A stretch of DNA of 64,000 nucleotides, taken from positions 1 through 64,000 of the forward strand of contig NC_079900.1 in assembly GCF_024868665.1 (NCBI RefSeq). Direction: 5' to 3'. This DNA is from Triplophysa rosa (Eukaryota > Chordata > Actinopteri > Cypriniformes > Nemacheilidae). The position numbers were made by a program, and so were the translations under genes. This document shows, in pieces, positions 1 through 8,621 of this stretch (position 1 is its first letter; each line of letters opens with the position of its first letter). A model generated the notes under the pieces. That model was given only the letters and a program-made list of their open reading frames with translations. It had not been told where the DNA came from and searched no databases.

Positions 1-282
1 ACTGCCTTATTCTTAAAAAGTATAACAGATGCATACATTTCATCTTGGCCGCGTTTCTGGAGTCCCGGCTCTATGAAAAGCAACTCATGCTGCATTTTCC
101 ACAAGTTTTAGATGTTAATGGCCCCTAAACAATACACACCTTCCACAAGCATTTCTTAATGTCTTCCAAAAAGTGGTGGGGACATGTCCCACGTGCAAAT
201 TACGCCAATGCTGTTCTTGCAGACGGTGGTTGAAACAATAAGAGATTAAAAACATCAACAGTCCACTTTGCCTTGTTTCTGT
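1..282. other. No gene recognised
   Basis: AT-rich sequence upstream of the solo LTR. I see no convincing coding potential, repeat terminus or RNA gene here. Confidence 0.5.
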
Positions 283-287
283 GTTCT

Positions 288-869
288 TGTCATGAATTGA
301 GGCGTGAAAGAAGAGAACCCAATTGCAGGCAGCAGTGAAGGGGTTAACAAAAACAAGACTTTATTTATTAACAGAAACAAAACACCCTCAATGGGGAAAA
401 CGGAACTCAGAAATATATAAAACAAAAGACTTCCCTCGTGGGGGCAAAACGAAAACAAGAATAGCAAAAGTAAACTGAAGGACACGACCAAACGTCTTAA
501 ATCGAAACACAACAGGGTAGACCACAAGACTCACGGAACAAGGGCAAGGCTGGGAACAGGAACACTGGACAAGGTACAAGGCACATAAACTGTACACATG
601 CATCCACAAACACAAGACAAAGAAACAAGAGGGTATTTATAGGGAAACACAAACAGGGATAACGACACGGGCAGGTGTGGTTACTCAAACACTCAGGGAA
701 AGATCACAAGGAAACGAGAGGAGCGGGGCCAATGACGAGACACTGGAGAGAACGTATATTATTGTCAAACGGACAATAATATGTTTCTCTCCACACATAA
801 CCAAAGACTTTGACATGGCTCTGCTACAGGACCAAGAAAAACATGACTAAATGAAGCAGAGCCATGACA
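288..869 (-). mobile_element. Solo LTR with 5-bp target duplication
   Basis: The segment begins TGTCATG and ends CATGACA, so it has the TG...CA ends of an LTR and a 7-bp terminal inverted repeat. It is flanked by perfect GTTCT duplications at 283-287 and 870-874, the 5-bp duplication typical of Gypsy, BEL or retroviral integration. On the minus strand a TATAAATA box lies near 633-642 and an AATAAA signal near 361-366, in the right order for U3-R-U5. Two hairpins lie in U3: CATGGCTCTGCT at 814-825 pairs with 855-866, and an 11-bp perfect stem at 756-766 pairs with 772-782. No internal domain or second LTR is present, so it probably arose by LTR-LTR recombination. Short minus-strand reading frames here are not genes. 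Confidence 0.85.
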
Positions 870-874
870 GTTCT

Positions 875-1812
875 GTTTCTGTAATAATCAGTTTTATTAA
901 ACTAGTCCACAGAAGCGTCTGGATAGTGGAGAAGGGTCTGACTACAGAATTGCAGACACCAGCACTTTGCAGTTTCCGCCTCCTGCGACATCACTCACAC
1001 TTGACTGAAATGCACTTGTCGGAGTGAGGACTAGCCTACTAATTCTAATGGCATTTAAGGAACACTGCCGTAAGTACACGTGTATGTATTTGTGAATATA
1101 TAATTACATGTTTTTAGAAATGTAATATCTGAAATATTAAATTATACTGGTCTACAAAATGCATGGCCCCTTAATGTTGTTTCCGTTAACATTATTGACT
1201 AGCCAAACACGGAACTACCCTGTTACTGTCTTGAAAACGAAAAAAATATTTTGGCCCTACCATTGTTATATAATTTATATGATAAAACTACTGTATAGCT
1301 TACTGTCCCTGTTTACTTATTTTTTATTGATTTATTTATTTACAATAGAAAGAACGTAGTGATAGTGGAAGTGAAAGTGGTGTTGTTGATTTAATAACTA
1401 CGAATGAAATTAAAATTAAATGTAGTGTCTTAATTGGCAAACTATGTATTGTGATTTTGAACAACCCAGCACTTTTTAGAGTGAAATAATAACATTGAAC
1501 ACTTCAATGCTAATATTTTTTTATTCTCATGTCAGTTTAAATAGTTCCATGAATTATCTTCACTGTACTGTGTGGTGGGTATATACTTCATACTGAAAAT
1601 GCAAATTCTATTTAAATATTAAGTTAACAAAGACTTAAGTGTAATATGTTACTGTAACTGTAATAGTATTTGTTTGTATTTTATTTATTTGTTTATTTTT
1701 AGGCAGATGATGGTCATTTAATGCACTGCATCCAGTGTTGGAGATTATACTGCTCAAATCACAAAAGTCAAATGGGTACATTATTTTTTTTAAAGAGGTA
1801 CACTATGGTACA
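875..1812. other. AT-rich stretch, possible exon remnants
   Basis: No gene is assigned. A short exon-like piece at about 1704-1773 follows a TTTTTAG acceptor and reads ADDGHLMHCIQCWRLYCSNH in one frame. Another open stretch near 1350-1478 follows ACAATAG. A GTAAGT donor occurs near 1064. I do not recognise the peptides, so these could be remnants of a host gene or of a transposon gene. Confidence 0.3.
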
Positions 1813-2562
1813 CACTGTAAACCCGAATGTTCAAAGAAATTAAACAGTTTAAGTAGTGTAAACTTAATTTTATATAAAAAAAATCCTAACTTAAATGTTT
1901 TGAGTTCCTGTAACTAATTCTTACTTTTGAGTTAGTTTAACTTAATTTCAACAAGTTAATTCAAGATGATTTGTTGAGAATGAAATTCAGTTCCCAGCAT
2001 GCTTTGCGTGAGACTGCATTAGGAAAGTAAATTTTGAAATGAAGTGTTATTTTATGAGTTTTTAGAAAGGAAAAAGCCTTGTTAATGATGAATGTTCAAT
2101 TATCTTGGATATTTAGAAGAGTTTGTTGTGTTTTTTACTTTTGGGGTTACCATCGTTCAGAAGAGTGGTGCTTATGCTTAGGTTGTGGGAGGTGCAATAG
2201 CAGTCGTGTGTGTGTTGCATCACTCTCTGTGAAGGCTGTTTGTTAATTGTTGATGCAGCTGAACTGTTTAGGTTGTCTTAAGACCTTTCATTTATTTAGC
2301 TGTAAATAAAAAAAGTTACTTTGCTAAATGTTCAAAAGTAAAAGGAGTCAACAACAGTACAACAAACTCAAAACTGACTAGTTTTGCTTACTTAAAATTG
2401 TTCAAAATTAAAAGGAGTCAACAACAGTACAACAAACTCAAAACTGACTAGTTTTGCTTACTTAAAATTGGGAACATCATAACTCAAAAAATTTGATGTA
2501 ACTGATTACTGATTTACCTTATAAATTTTCTGAGTTTTCCCAACTTATTCGGGTTTACAGTG
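1813..2562. mobile_element. Non-autonomous CACTG-ended (EnSpm/CACTA-like) MITE
   Basis: The 750-bp element starts CACTGTAAACCCGAAT and ends with its exact reverse complement, giving a 16-bp terminal inverted repeat. It is flanked by CA on both sides (1811-1812 and 2563-2564). A related copy of the flanking sequence at 3620-3897, in inverted orientation, lacks the element and has a single CA. That directly shows the insertion and its 2-bp duplication. CACTG ends with a 2-bp duplication match the large EnSpm element at 16975-24654. It has no transposase, and its interior carries a 70-bp tandem duplication. Confidence 0.85.
2330..2469. repeat. 70-bp tandem duplication
   Basis: Two head-to-tail copies (2330-2399 and 2400-2469) begin GTTCAAAA and end CTTAAAATT, with one or two differences. 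They lie inside the CACTG-ended MITE. Confidence 0.95.
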
Positions 2563-2761
2563 CACTATGATTTGTTAGAGAGTAGCAACAGAGTATTAGT
2601 TACTTCAATGTTTTGTACATAATAACATTAATGAAATGGCATTGTGCATTTTTTTATTGTTTATTACAATATTAGCATTGTGTGCTTTTTTCACAGAACC
2701 AATCGATGAGAAAGGTGAAGACAGCCAGAAAGTGTTGTTTGGAATAATCAAGTATGCTGCA
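2563..2761 (+). repeat. Segment copied, inverted, into the nearby LINE
   Basis: Together with 1756-1812 this segment forms a near-identical inverted match to 3620-3897. It includes an acceptor (TTTTTTCACAG at about 2690-2700) followed by an open stretch starting EPIDEKGEDSQKVLFGIIK, so it could be an exon remnant of an unidentified gene. The match to the copy stops at about 2761. Confidence 0.75.
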
Positions 2762-2933
2762 TGGTTCTCATAGCTACATTAAATACTTCGCATGGAAGAC
2801 CAAGCGGTTGCTAAATCCAGGGATAAAGTAGAGAAAGCTGAACTGAACAGATTCTCTGTCTGGAACACTTCAGCTATGTCTTTACTTTGCATATGTTCCT
2901 TTACAAGTTAATTGTAATGCCTCTAAGAGTAGA

Positions 2934-3200
2934 TTTTTTTTTTAGATTTAGATTCAATTTTATTGTCATTGCACATGTACAAGGCAACGAAATGTGACCT
3001 CTGCATTTAACCCATCCAGAGAGTAGTGAACACACGTACCCCCGGAGCAGTGGGCAGCTATCACTACAGCGCCCGGGGAGCAAGTAGGGGTAAGGTGCCT
3101 TGCTCAAGGGCACCTCAGTTGTTACCCGCCGGCCCTGGGAATCGAACCGGCAACCTTCTGGTCATGAGTCCGACTCTCTAACCATTAGGCCACAACTGCC
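2934..3200 (-). mobile_element. tRNA-derived SINE
   Basis: Read on the minus strand it begins GGCAGTTGTGGCCTAATGG, a tRNA-like A box, followed about 30 bases on by GGTTCGATTCCC, a B box. It then has a body ending in ATGACAATAAAATTGAATC and an A-rich tail (2934-2942 as T on the plus strand). This is the layout of a pol III tRNA-derived SINE. It is the head of the SINE rather than a functional tRNA gene, because no cloverleaf can be completed. The SINE family is not named because the tail assignment would need a database. Confidence 0.8.
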
Positions 3201-3383
3201 TTTTGTTTTTTGAGTGTAAGGACATTATTTATTATATTACATATATTTATTATATGTATTATTTATTGTTACTTGTATATATTTACATAATTTTATCTAG
3301 TATCACTTTTTTTATTTCCATTAAAAAATGAAAAAAAAATCTCTCGTTACAGGTCCATAATCTTTTCCTTTCGGCTGTTCCCT

Positions 3384-5606
3384 TCAGGGGTCGCCACAGT
3401 GAATCATCTGCCTCCATCTCGCCCTATCCCCTGCATCCTCTTCTCTCAGATTCACTACCTTCATGTACTCCTTCACTACATCCATAAACCTCCTTTTGGG
3501 TCTTCCTCTCGGCCTCCTGCCTGCCAGCTCTAACCTCAGCATCCTTTTACCGATATATTCACTCTCCCTCCTCTGAACATGTCCAAACCATCTCAACCTG
3601 GCCTCTCTAACTTTGTCTCCAATGTGGTGACTTTACAATGCAGCATACTTGATTATTCCAAACAACACTTTCTGGCTGTCTTCACCTTTCTCATCGATTG
3701 GTTCTGTGAAAAAAGCACACAATGCTAATATTGTAATAAACAATAAAAAAATGCATAATACCATTTCATTAATGTTATTATGTACAAAACATTGAAGTAA
3801 CTATTACTCTGTTGCTACTCTCTAACAAATCATAGTGTACCATAGTGTACCTCTTTAAAAAAAATAATGTACCCATTTGACTTTTGTGATTGTAAAATCT
3901 CTAACTTTGTCTCACATGTGCTGTCCCTCTGATGTACTCATTCCTGATCCTATCCATCCTCGTCACTCCCAAAGAGAACCTCAACATCTTCAGCTCTGCT
4001 ACCTCTAACTCTTCCTCCTGTCTTTTCCTCAGTGCAACTGTCTCCAAACCATACAACATCGCTGGTCTCACTACTGCCCTGTACACCTTTCCTTTCGTTC
4101 TTGCTGGTACTCTTTTATCACACAACAGACCTGACACTTTTCTCCACCCATTCCAACCTGCCTGCACACGCTTCTTCACCTCTTTTCCACACTCCCCATT
4201 ACTCTGGACTGTTGACCCTAAGTACTTAAAATCCTGCACCTTCTTTAACTCTTCTCCCTGTAACCTCACTGTTTCACTTGGATCCCTCTCATTCACACAC
4301 ATGTATTCTGTCTTGCTGCGACTAACCTTCATTCCTCTTCTCTCCAGAGCAAACCTCCACCTCTCTAGACTTTCCTCCACCTGCTCTCACTACAGATCAC
4401 AATATCATCCGCAAACATCATAGTCCATGGAGATTCCTGTCTGACCTCATCTGTCAGCCTGTCCATCACCACCGCAAACAAGAAGGGGCTCAGAGCCGAT
4501 TCTTGATGCAGTCCCACCTTCACCGTGAACTCCTCTGTCATCCCCACTATTCCCTTCACCAACATGTCCATTAAAGTTTACCTTACCACTGTCCTACTGC
4601 TCTCATACATATCCTGCACCACTCTAACATACTTCTCTGCCACTCCAGACCTCCTCATACAATACCACAGCTCCTCTCTTGGCACCGTGTCATACGCTTT
4701 CTATAAATCTACAAAGACACAATGCAGCTCTTTGTGACTCTCTCTGTACTTCTCCATCAACCTTCTCAAAGCAAATATCGCATCTGTAGTGCTCTTTCTT
4801 GGCATGAAACCATACTGCTGCTCACAAATGCTCACTTCTCCCCTTAGCCTTGCTTCCAGTACTCTTTCCCACAACTTCGTTGTATGGCTCATCAGCTTAA
4901 TACCTCTGTAGTTTCCACAACTCTGCACATCTCCCTTGTTCTTAAAAATCGGCACCAAAACATTTCTCCTCCATTCCTCAGGCATCCTCTCACTCTCTAA
5001 GACCTCGTTGAACAACCTAGTTAAAAACTCTACTGCCATCTCTCCTAGACACTTCCATACCTCCACTGGTATGTCATCCAGACCAACCTCCTTTCCTCTC
5101 TTCATCCTCTTCAAAGCTCTCCTAACTTCACCCTTGCTAATCCTTTCTACTTCCTGCTCAACAATATTTGCCTCTACTACTCTTCTCTCCCTGCCATTTT
5201 CCTCATACATCAGTTTCTCAAAGTACTCCATCCATCTTTCCCTCACCCTCCTGTCGCCTGTTAACACATTTCCATCTCTATCTTTAATCACTCTAACCTG
5301 CTGCACATCCTTTCCATCTCTATCCCTCTGCCTCGCCAACCGATACAAATCCCTCTCACCTGCCTTACTATCTAACCTTGCATACATGTCCTCATAAGCT
5401 TTCTCTTTGGCCTTTGCCACCTCTATCTTAACCTCACGCTGCATCTCCCTATATTCCTGTCTACTGTCCTCTGTCCTCTCATTGTCCCACTTCTTCCTAG
5501 CTAAACTCTTCCTCTGGATACTGGAAGCACCTCCTGACCACCTAAAGCCTGTCTCAACTGCTCCCTGAAAACAACACGGCACTCTTCCTTTTCCAACTTC
5601 CACCAC
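3384..5606 (-). pseudogene. LINE reverse transcriptase and C-terminus, broken
   Basis: The minus-strand pieces 5606-4701, 4571-4365, 4380-3901 and 3596-3384 are consecutive parts of one RT polyprotein. Visible motifs are NYRGIKLMSHTTKLWERVL, QYGFMPRKSTTDAIFALR, a catalytic FADDIVI and the terminal RWFGHVQRR...GRPKRR. Frames change near 4701, 4571 and 4380, and the 278-bp insertion at 3620-3897 splits the C-terminal region. Inactive copy. Confidence 0.85.
3620..3897 (-). repeat. 278-bp insert with 16-bp duplications inside the LINE
   Basis: TCTCTAACTTTGTCTC occurs at 3604-3619 and 3898-3913, bracketing a 278-bp insert that interrupts the RTE LINE. The insert is a reverse-complement copy of 1756-1812 joined to 2563-2761, without the MITE. 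Extra bases at both ends (TTTTAC and TGTAAAGTCACCACATTG in insert orientation) are not in the source. A 16-bp duplication suggests target-primed reverse transcription or a templated repair event. Confidence 0.85.
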
Positions 5607-6361
5607 ATTGTCTTCTGCTCTGCCTTTGCTCTCTTCATCTTCCTCACCACCAGAGTCATCTTACACACCACCATCCTATGCTGTCTAGCTACACTCTCTC
5701 CTACCACTACTTTGCAATCGCTAATCTCCATCAGATTACAGCGTCTACATAAGATATAGTCCACCTGTGTGCTCCTGCCACCACTCTTATATGTCACCCT
5801 GTGTTCCTGCCTCTTCTGAAAGTACGTGTTCACCACAGCCATCTCCATACTTTTAGCAAAGTCTACCAACCTCTGTCCTTCTGGGTTCCTTTCCTGAAGA
5901 CCAAACCTGCCCATCACTTCCTCATCCCCACTATTCCCTTCACCAACATGTCCATTAAAGTCTGCACCTATCACCACTCTCTCACCTCTGGGAACACTCT
6001 GCATCACTTCCACAAAATCGCTCCAGAATCTGTCTTTCTCCTCTTGCTCACAACCTACTTGTGGAGCATAAGCACTGACAACATTCAACATCACACCTTC
6101 AATTTCCAGCTTCAGACTCATTTTACCTATCTGACACTCTCTTTACCTCCAGAACATTCTTACAAAATCCTCCTTCAGGATCACTCCTACTCCATTTCTC
6201 TTCCTGTCCGCACCGTGATTAAACAGTTTAAACCCTGCTCCAATGCTTCTAGCCTTGCTCCCTTTCCACCTGGTCTCCTGGACACACAGAATGTCGACTT
6301 TCCTCCTCTGCATCATATCTACCAGCTCTCTGCCTTTACCTGTCAACGTACCAACATTCAA
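5501..6361 (-). pseudogene. LINE apurinic-like endonuclease fragment
   Basis: Two adjoining minus-strand frames (6361-6143 and 6121-5501) show the endonuclease domain. Motifs include CVQETRWKG (catalytic Glu region), VVSAYAPQVG, GADFNGHVG (Asp/Asn pair) and TYKSGGRSTQVDYILCRR. The domain nicks target DNA to prime reverse transcription. A frameshift near 6121-6143 separates the halves, so no intact protein is made. The sequence continues into the reverse transcriptase downstream. Confidence 0.8.
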
Positions 6362-6703
6362 AGTCCTACTTTCAGTCCTAAACTCCGGCCTTTCCTCTTC
6401 TCTCTCTGCCTACGGACACGCCTTCCTCCTCTAACACACCTTCCTCCTCTCCTTCTTCGACCAACAGTAGTCCAATTTCCACCAGTGCCCTGTAGGTCAA
6501 CGGCACTGATGGCGGTCGTTGTTAACCCGGGCCCCGACCGATCCGGCATGGAAGTCATGTTAGTGATTCGCATATTGAATTTGGCAAAAGTTTTATGCCG
6601 GATGCCCTTCCTGACACAACCCTCTCTATTTATCCGGGCTTGGGACCGGCACAAAAAGTATACTGGCTTGTGACCTCCTGTGGCTAGATTACAGGTCCAT
6701 AAT

Positions 6704-7024
6704 AAATACAAGTATAAAATGTGCATCATATTAAGAATGTTTTTTTTTTTAATTAAACTATAATTTCAAAAGTAATGTTGTGTTGTTGTTTAGTACTGAC
6801 AGTTCACTTGTATTTTGTATGATTAATTTTGCTGTTATAAATATTAAAACGTTCATAGACTTCTTGAATGCTAAAGTATGAAACTTATTACAGTTCTGTG
6901 ATAAATAAAAACAGCAAAAATAATATTTTAGGGGGAAAACTTTTCGGACTAGTTACACCACTAAAGTTTTTTTAAACAATTAACCATCACAGCATCTGCA
7001 TTGAACGAATTGGAATGCAGGGAC
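6704..7024. other. AT-rich, nothing recognised
   Basis: Low-complexity AT-rich sequence after the LINE. No gene, terminal repeat or RNA gene was identified. Confidence 0.5.
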
Positions 7025-7610
7025 TAGGACATACTAGTAAAAATTGAATTGTTGAACACAATTGTCACAAATTGATATCCTGCGAATGGTCAAATTAGCT
7101 TGTAAGCGTTTTACATATCAATTTTAAACTGTACTAGTGAAAATCCAATTACATATATCAAGAATAATCGTTTTTACTAGTTGAAATTCTTTTTTTATAT
7201 CAAAAATGTGATTTCTGTGAGTGATGGCGTGACTGTTGAAATCAAGAATTCACATTTTTACTAGTGAAAATGTAATTACTGATATCAAAAAAAGCAATTG
7301 TTACCAGTAGAAATTATATTAGTTAAGGGAAACATGTACATGTAAATGTAAACATTTAAATGTTTTAATTAACTTTTTTGATCTCTTGTATGCACTCATT
7401 GTTTGATGTGTCTGTAGTTGTTTCATGTGTAACTTTTTGTGCTGCCATTTTGGCCAGGAATCCCTGGAGGAAGATATGTATATCTCAATGGGACTATCCT
7501 GGTGAAATAACAATAAAACATTTATATATATATTCTTGATATCAAGAATTATAATTTTTACTAGTAAACATTTAATTGTTGATATAAAAATTCAAATCCC
7601 GAGAATGATT
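7025..7610. repeat. Degenerate ACTAGT/GATATC repeat cluster
   Basis: Variants of ACTAGT(G/A)AAAA...TTGATATCAAGAATT recur at irregular spacing of roughly 35-60 bases between 7025 and 7300, and again at 7540-7590. The motifs occur in both orientations, so this looks like a decayed foldback or tandem repeat. An unrelated block at about 7320-7530 interrupts it. Confidence 0.6.
7440..7520 (+). mobile_element. LINE 3'-end-like fragment
   Basis: The run TGCCATTTTGGCCAGGAATC, then TCAATGGGACTATCCTGGTG and an AATAACAATAAAA tail, resembles the conserved 3' ends of CR1/L2-type LINEs. It interrupts the ACTAGT/GATATC repeat cluster. Only the 3' tail is present. Confidence 0.5.
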
Positions 7611-7705
7611 AAAAGCTCATTCGGCTTGCCATAAGTGACGCACAGATCGCAGCTCCACTCAGTCACATGAAATGATCGCCGTGGCATACAAAACTCAACC
7701 GCGTA

Positions 7706-7715
7706 TTTCCGTTTC
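7706..7715 (+). promoter_or_regulatory. ISRE/IRF-like core
   Basis: TTTCCGTTTC fits the TTTCNNTTTC core of interferon-stimulated response elements (minus strand GAAACGGAAA). It lies about 870 bases upstream of the GIMAP start codon, near a TATA-like TTAAATAG at about 7750. A function in interferon response is inferred. Confidence 0.4.
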
Positions 7716-7739
7716 TTATTTTCCGCCCATGCCTAAATA

Positions 7740-8573
7740 CGCCACAGCACTTAAATAGAGAAATACATCGCTATTTTACAGGTGTTATAGCTATATTGCA
7801 TATTACAAAATGAATTGAAATGTGTCTCCCGTACATCTCAGCTTTCATACATCTGTGAGTGTGAGTAAAAATGGGCGGTGGCTCAAGACACGTAGCCACC
7901 CCCTGTGCACGTCTCTGATAGGGAACTTCTTAATATCCGGAACTTCTGTGAAACTTTCTCTTTCGATTTTGAGACAAGGTGCAGGAGATCAAATACTATC
8001 CAAAATGGGTAAGGATCAAATTAGACCAAATAAGCGAATTCATACAAGCTGTTGTTTTCATAACGTACCTACATACAACTTTTTACATACTTTTATAATG
8101 TAAAATGAAGTTAAAGGTTACGTAACATTATCTTAAAAACCGCAGTAAAACAGGAAAGGCTGAAACACTCAAAGTTATATGAAAAATAATGTTCTCAAAG
8201 TTACAGTAATAGACGTTTTTTTATTTGTAACGAGACAATGAATTGCCATGTGATTTTCCTTTATTGAGCGTTTTATTTGATGTTTAGCTTTAACAGATTT
8301 GTCGCGATTTCATTCGACAAGGAGAGAGACGGAAGTGGGCCCAGGTACGTGTCTAAACTCAGGAACTTGTCTTAAATTTATCCGTTTTACGAGCCTATAG
8401 TATGGTTAACATTATTTTGAAATGAGAATGCAAGGAAAGTCGTGTTATAGAACCCTGTATCTTCAGCACAGTGTGATCTCATTAAATATATTTTAGTCCG
8501 TCACAATCATTTTTTAAACGTTATGATGTAGGCACTGCATGCAGTTTGTGTGATTGTGTTGTTGTTTTTTCAG
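7740..8573 (+). other. Probable 5' region of the GIMAP gene
   Basis: No clear coding exon. Two good donor sites could end 5' untranslated exons: AAAATGG|GTAAGG near 8007 and CCAG|GTACGT at 8344/8345. A plus-strand reading frame of 93 codons at 7822-8103 has no recognisable domain and crosses the first donor, so I do not call it a gene. The first coding exon follows an acceptor at 8571-8573. Confidence 0.35.
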
Positions 8574-8581
8574 GGGGGGAA

Positions 8582-8621
8582 ATGCTGCAAAGTAGTTTCC
8601 AAAGTACTGATCCTCACAACA
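8582..8621 (+). CDS. gimap8-like: GIMAP8-like coding exon 1
   Basis: After the acceptor TTTTTTCAG (8573) the ATG at 8582 opens 13 codons (MLQSSFQSTDPHN) plus one base, ending at the donor ACA|GTAAGT. The leftover A joins TG at 28258 to keep frame with AIG1 domain 1. A short N-terminal exon before the first AIG1 exon is usual in fish GIMAP genes. The 19.6-kb gap to the next exon makes this link less certain than the others. Confidence 0.6.

Larger units (their letters stand above)
3362..6688 (-). mobile_element. Near full-length RTE-type LINE, inactivated
   Basis: A 3.3-kb non-LTR retrotransposon on the minus strand. It is bounded by 15-bp target duplications TTACAGGTCCATAAT at 3347-3361 and 6689-6703. 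The 5' end (near 6688) carries the GGGTTGTGTCAGGAAGGGC stretch common at RTE starts. Endonuclease, reverse transcriptase and a C-terminal GRPRGRPKRRFMDVVKE-type tail follow in order. The reading frame is broken by several frameshifts and stops and by a nested insertion at 3620-3897. RTE or RTE-X is the best family guess from the short single-ORF layout and the C-terminal motif. Confidence 0.85.

Noticed and set aside
255..688. Overlapping minus-strand reading frames of 60-90 codons
   Set aside because: They lie inside the solo LTR, are low-complexity hydrophobic translations and have no domain.
3120..3200. tRNA gene on the minus strand
   Set aside because: A and B boxes are present, but the sequence is the head of a SINE with no complete cloverleaf.
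3932..6673. Plus-strand reading frames up to 290 codons
   Set aside because: They are antisense shadows of the RTE LINE, whose motifs are clear on the minus strand.
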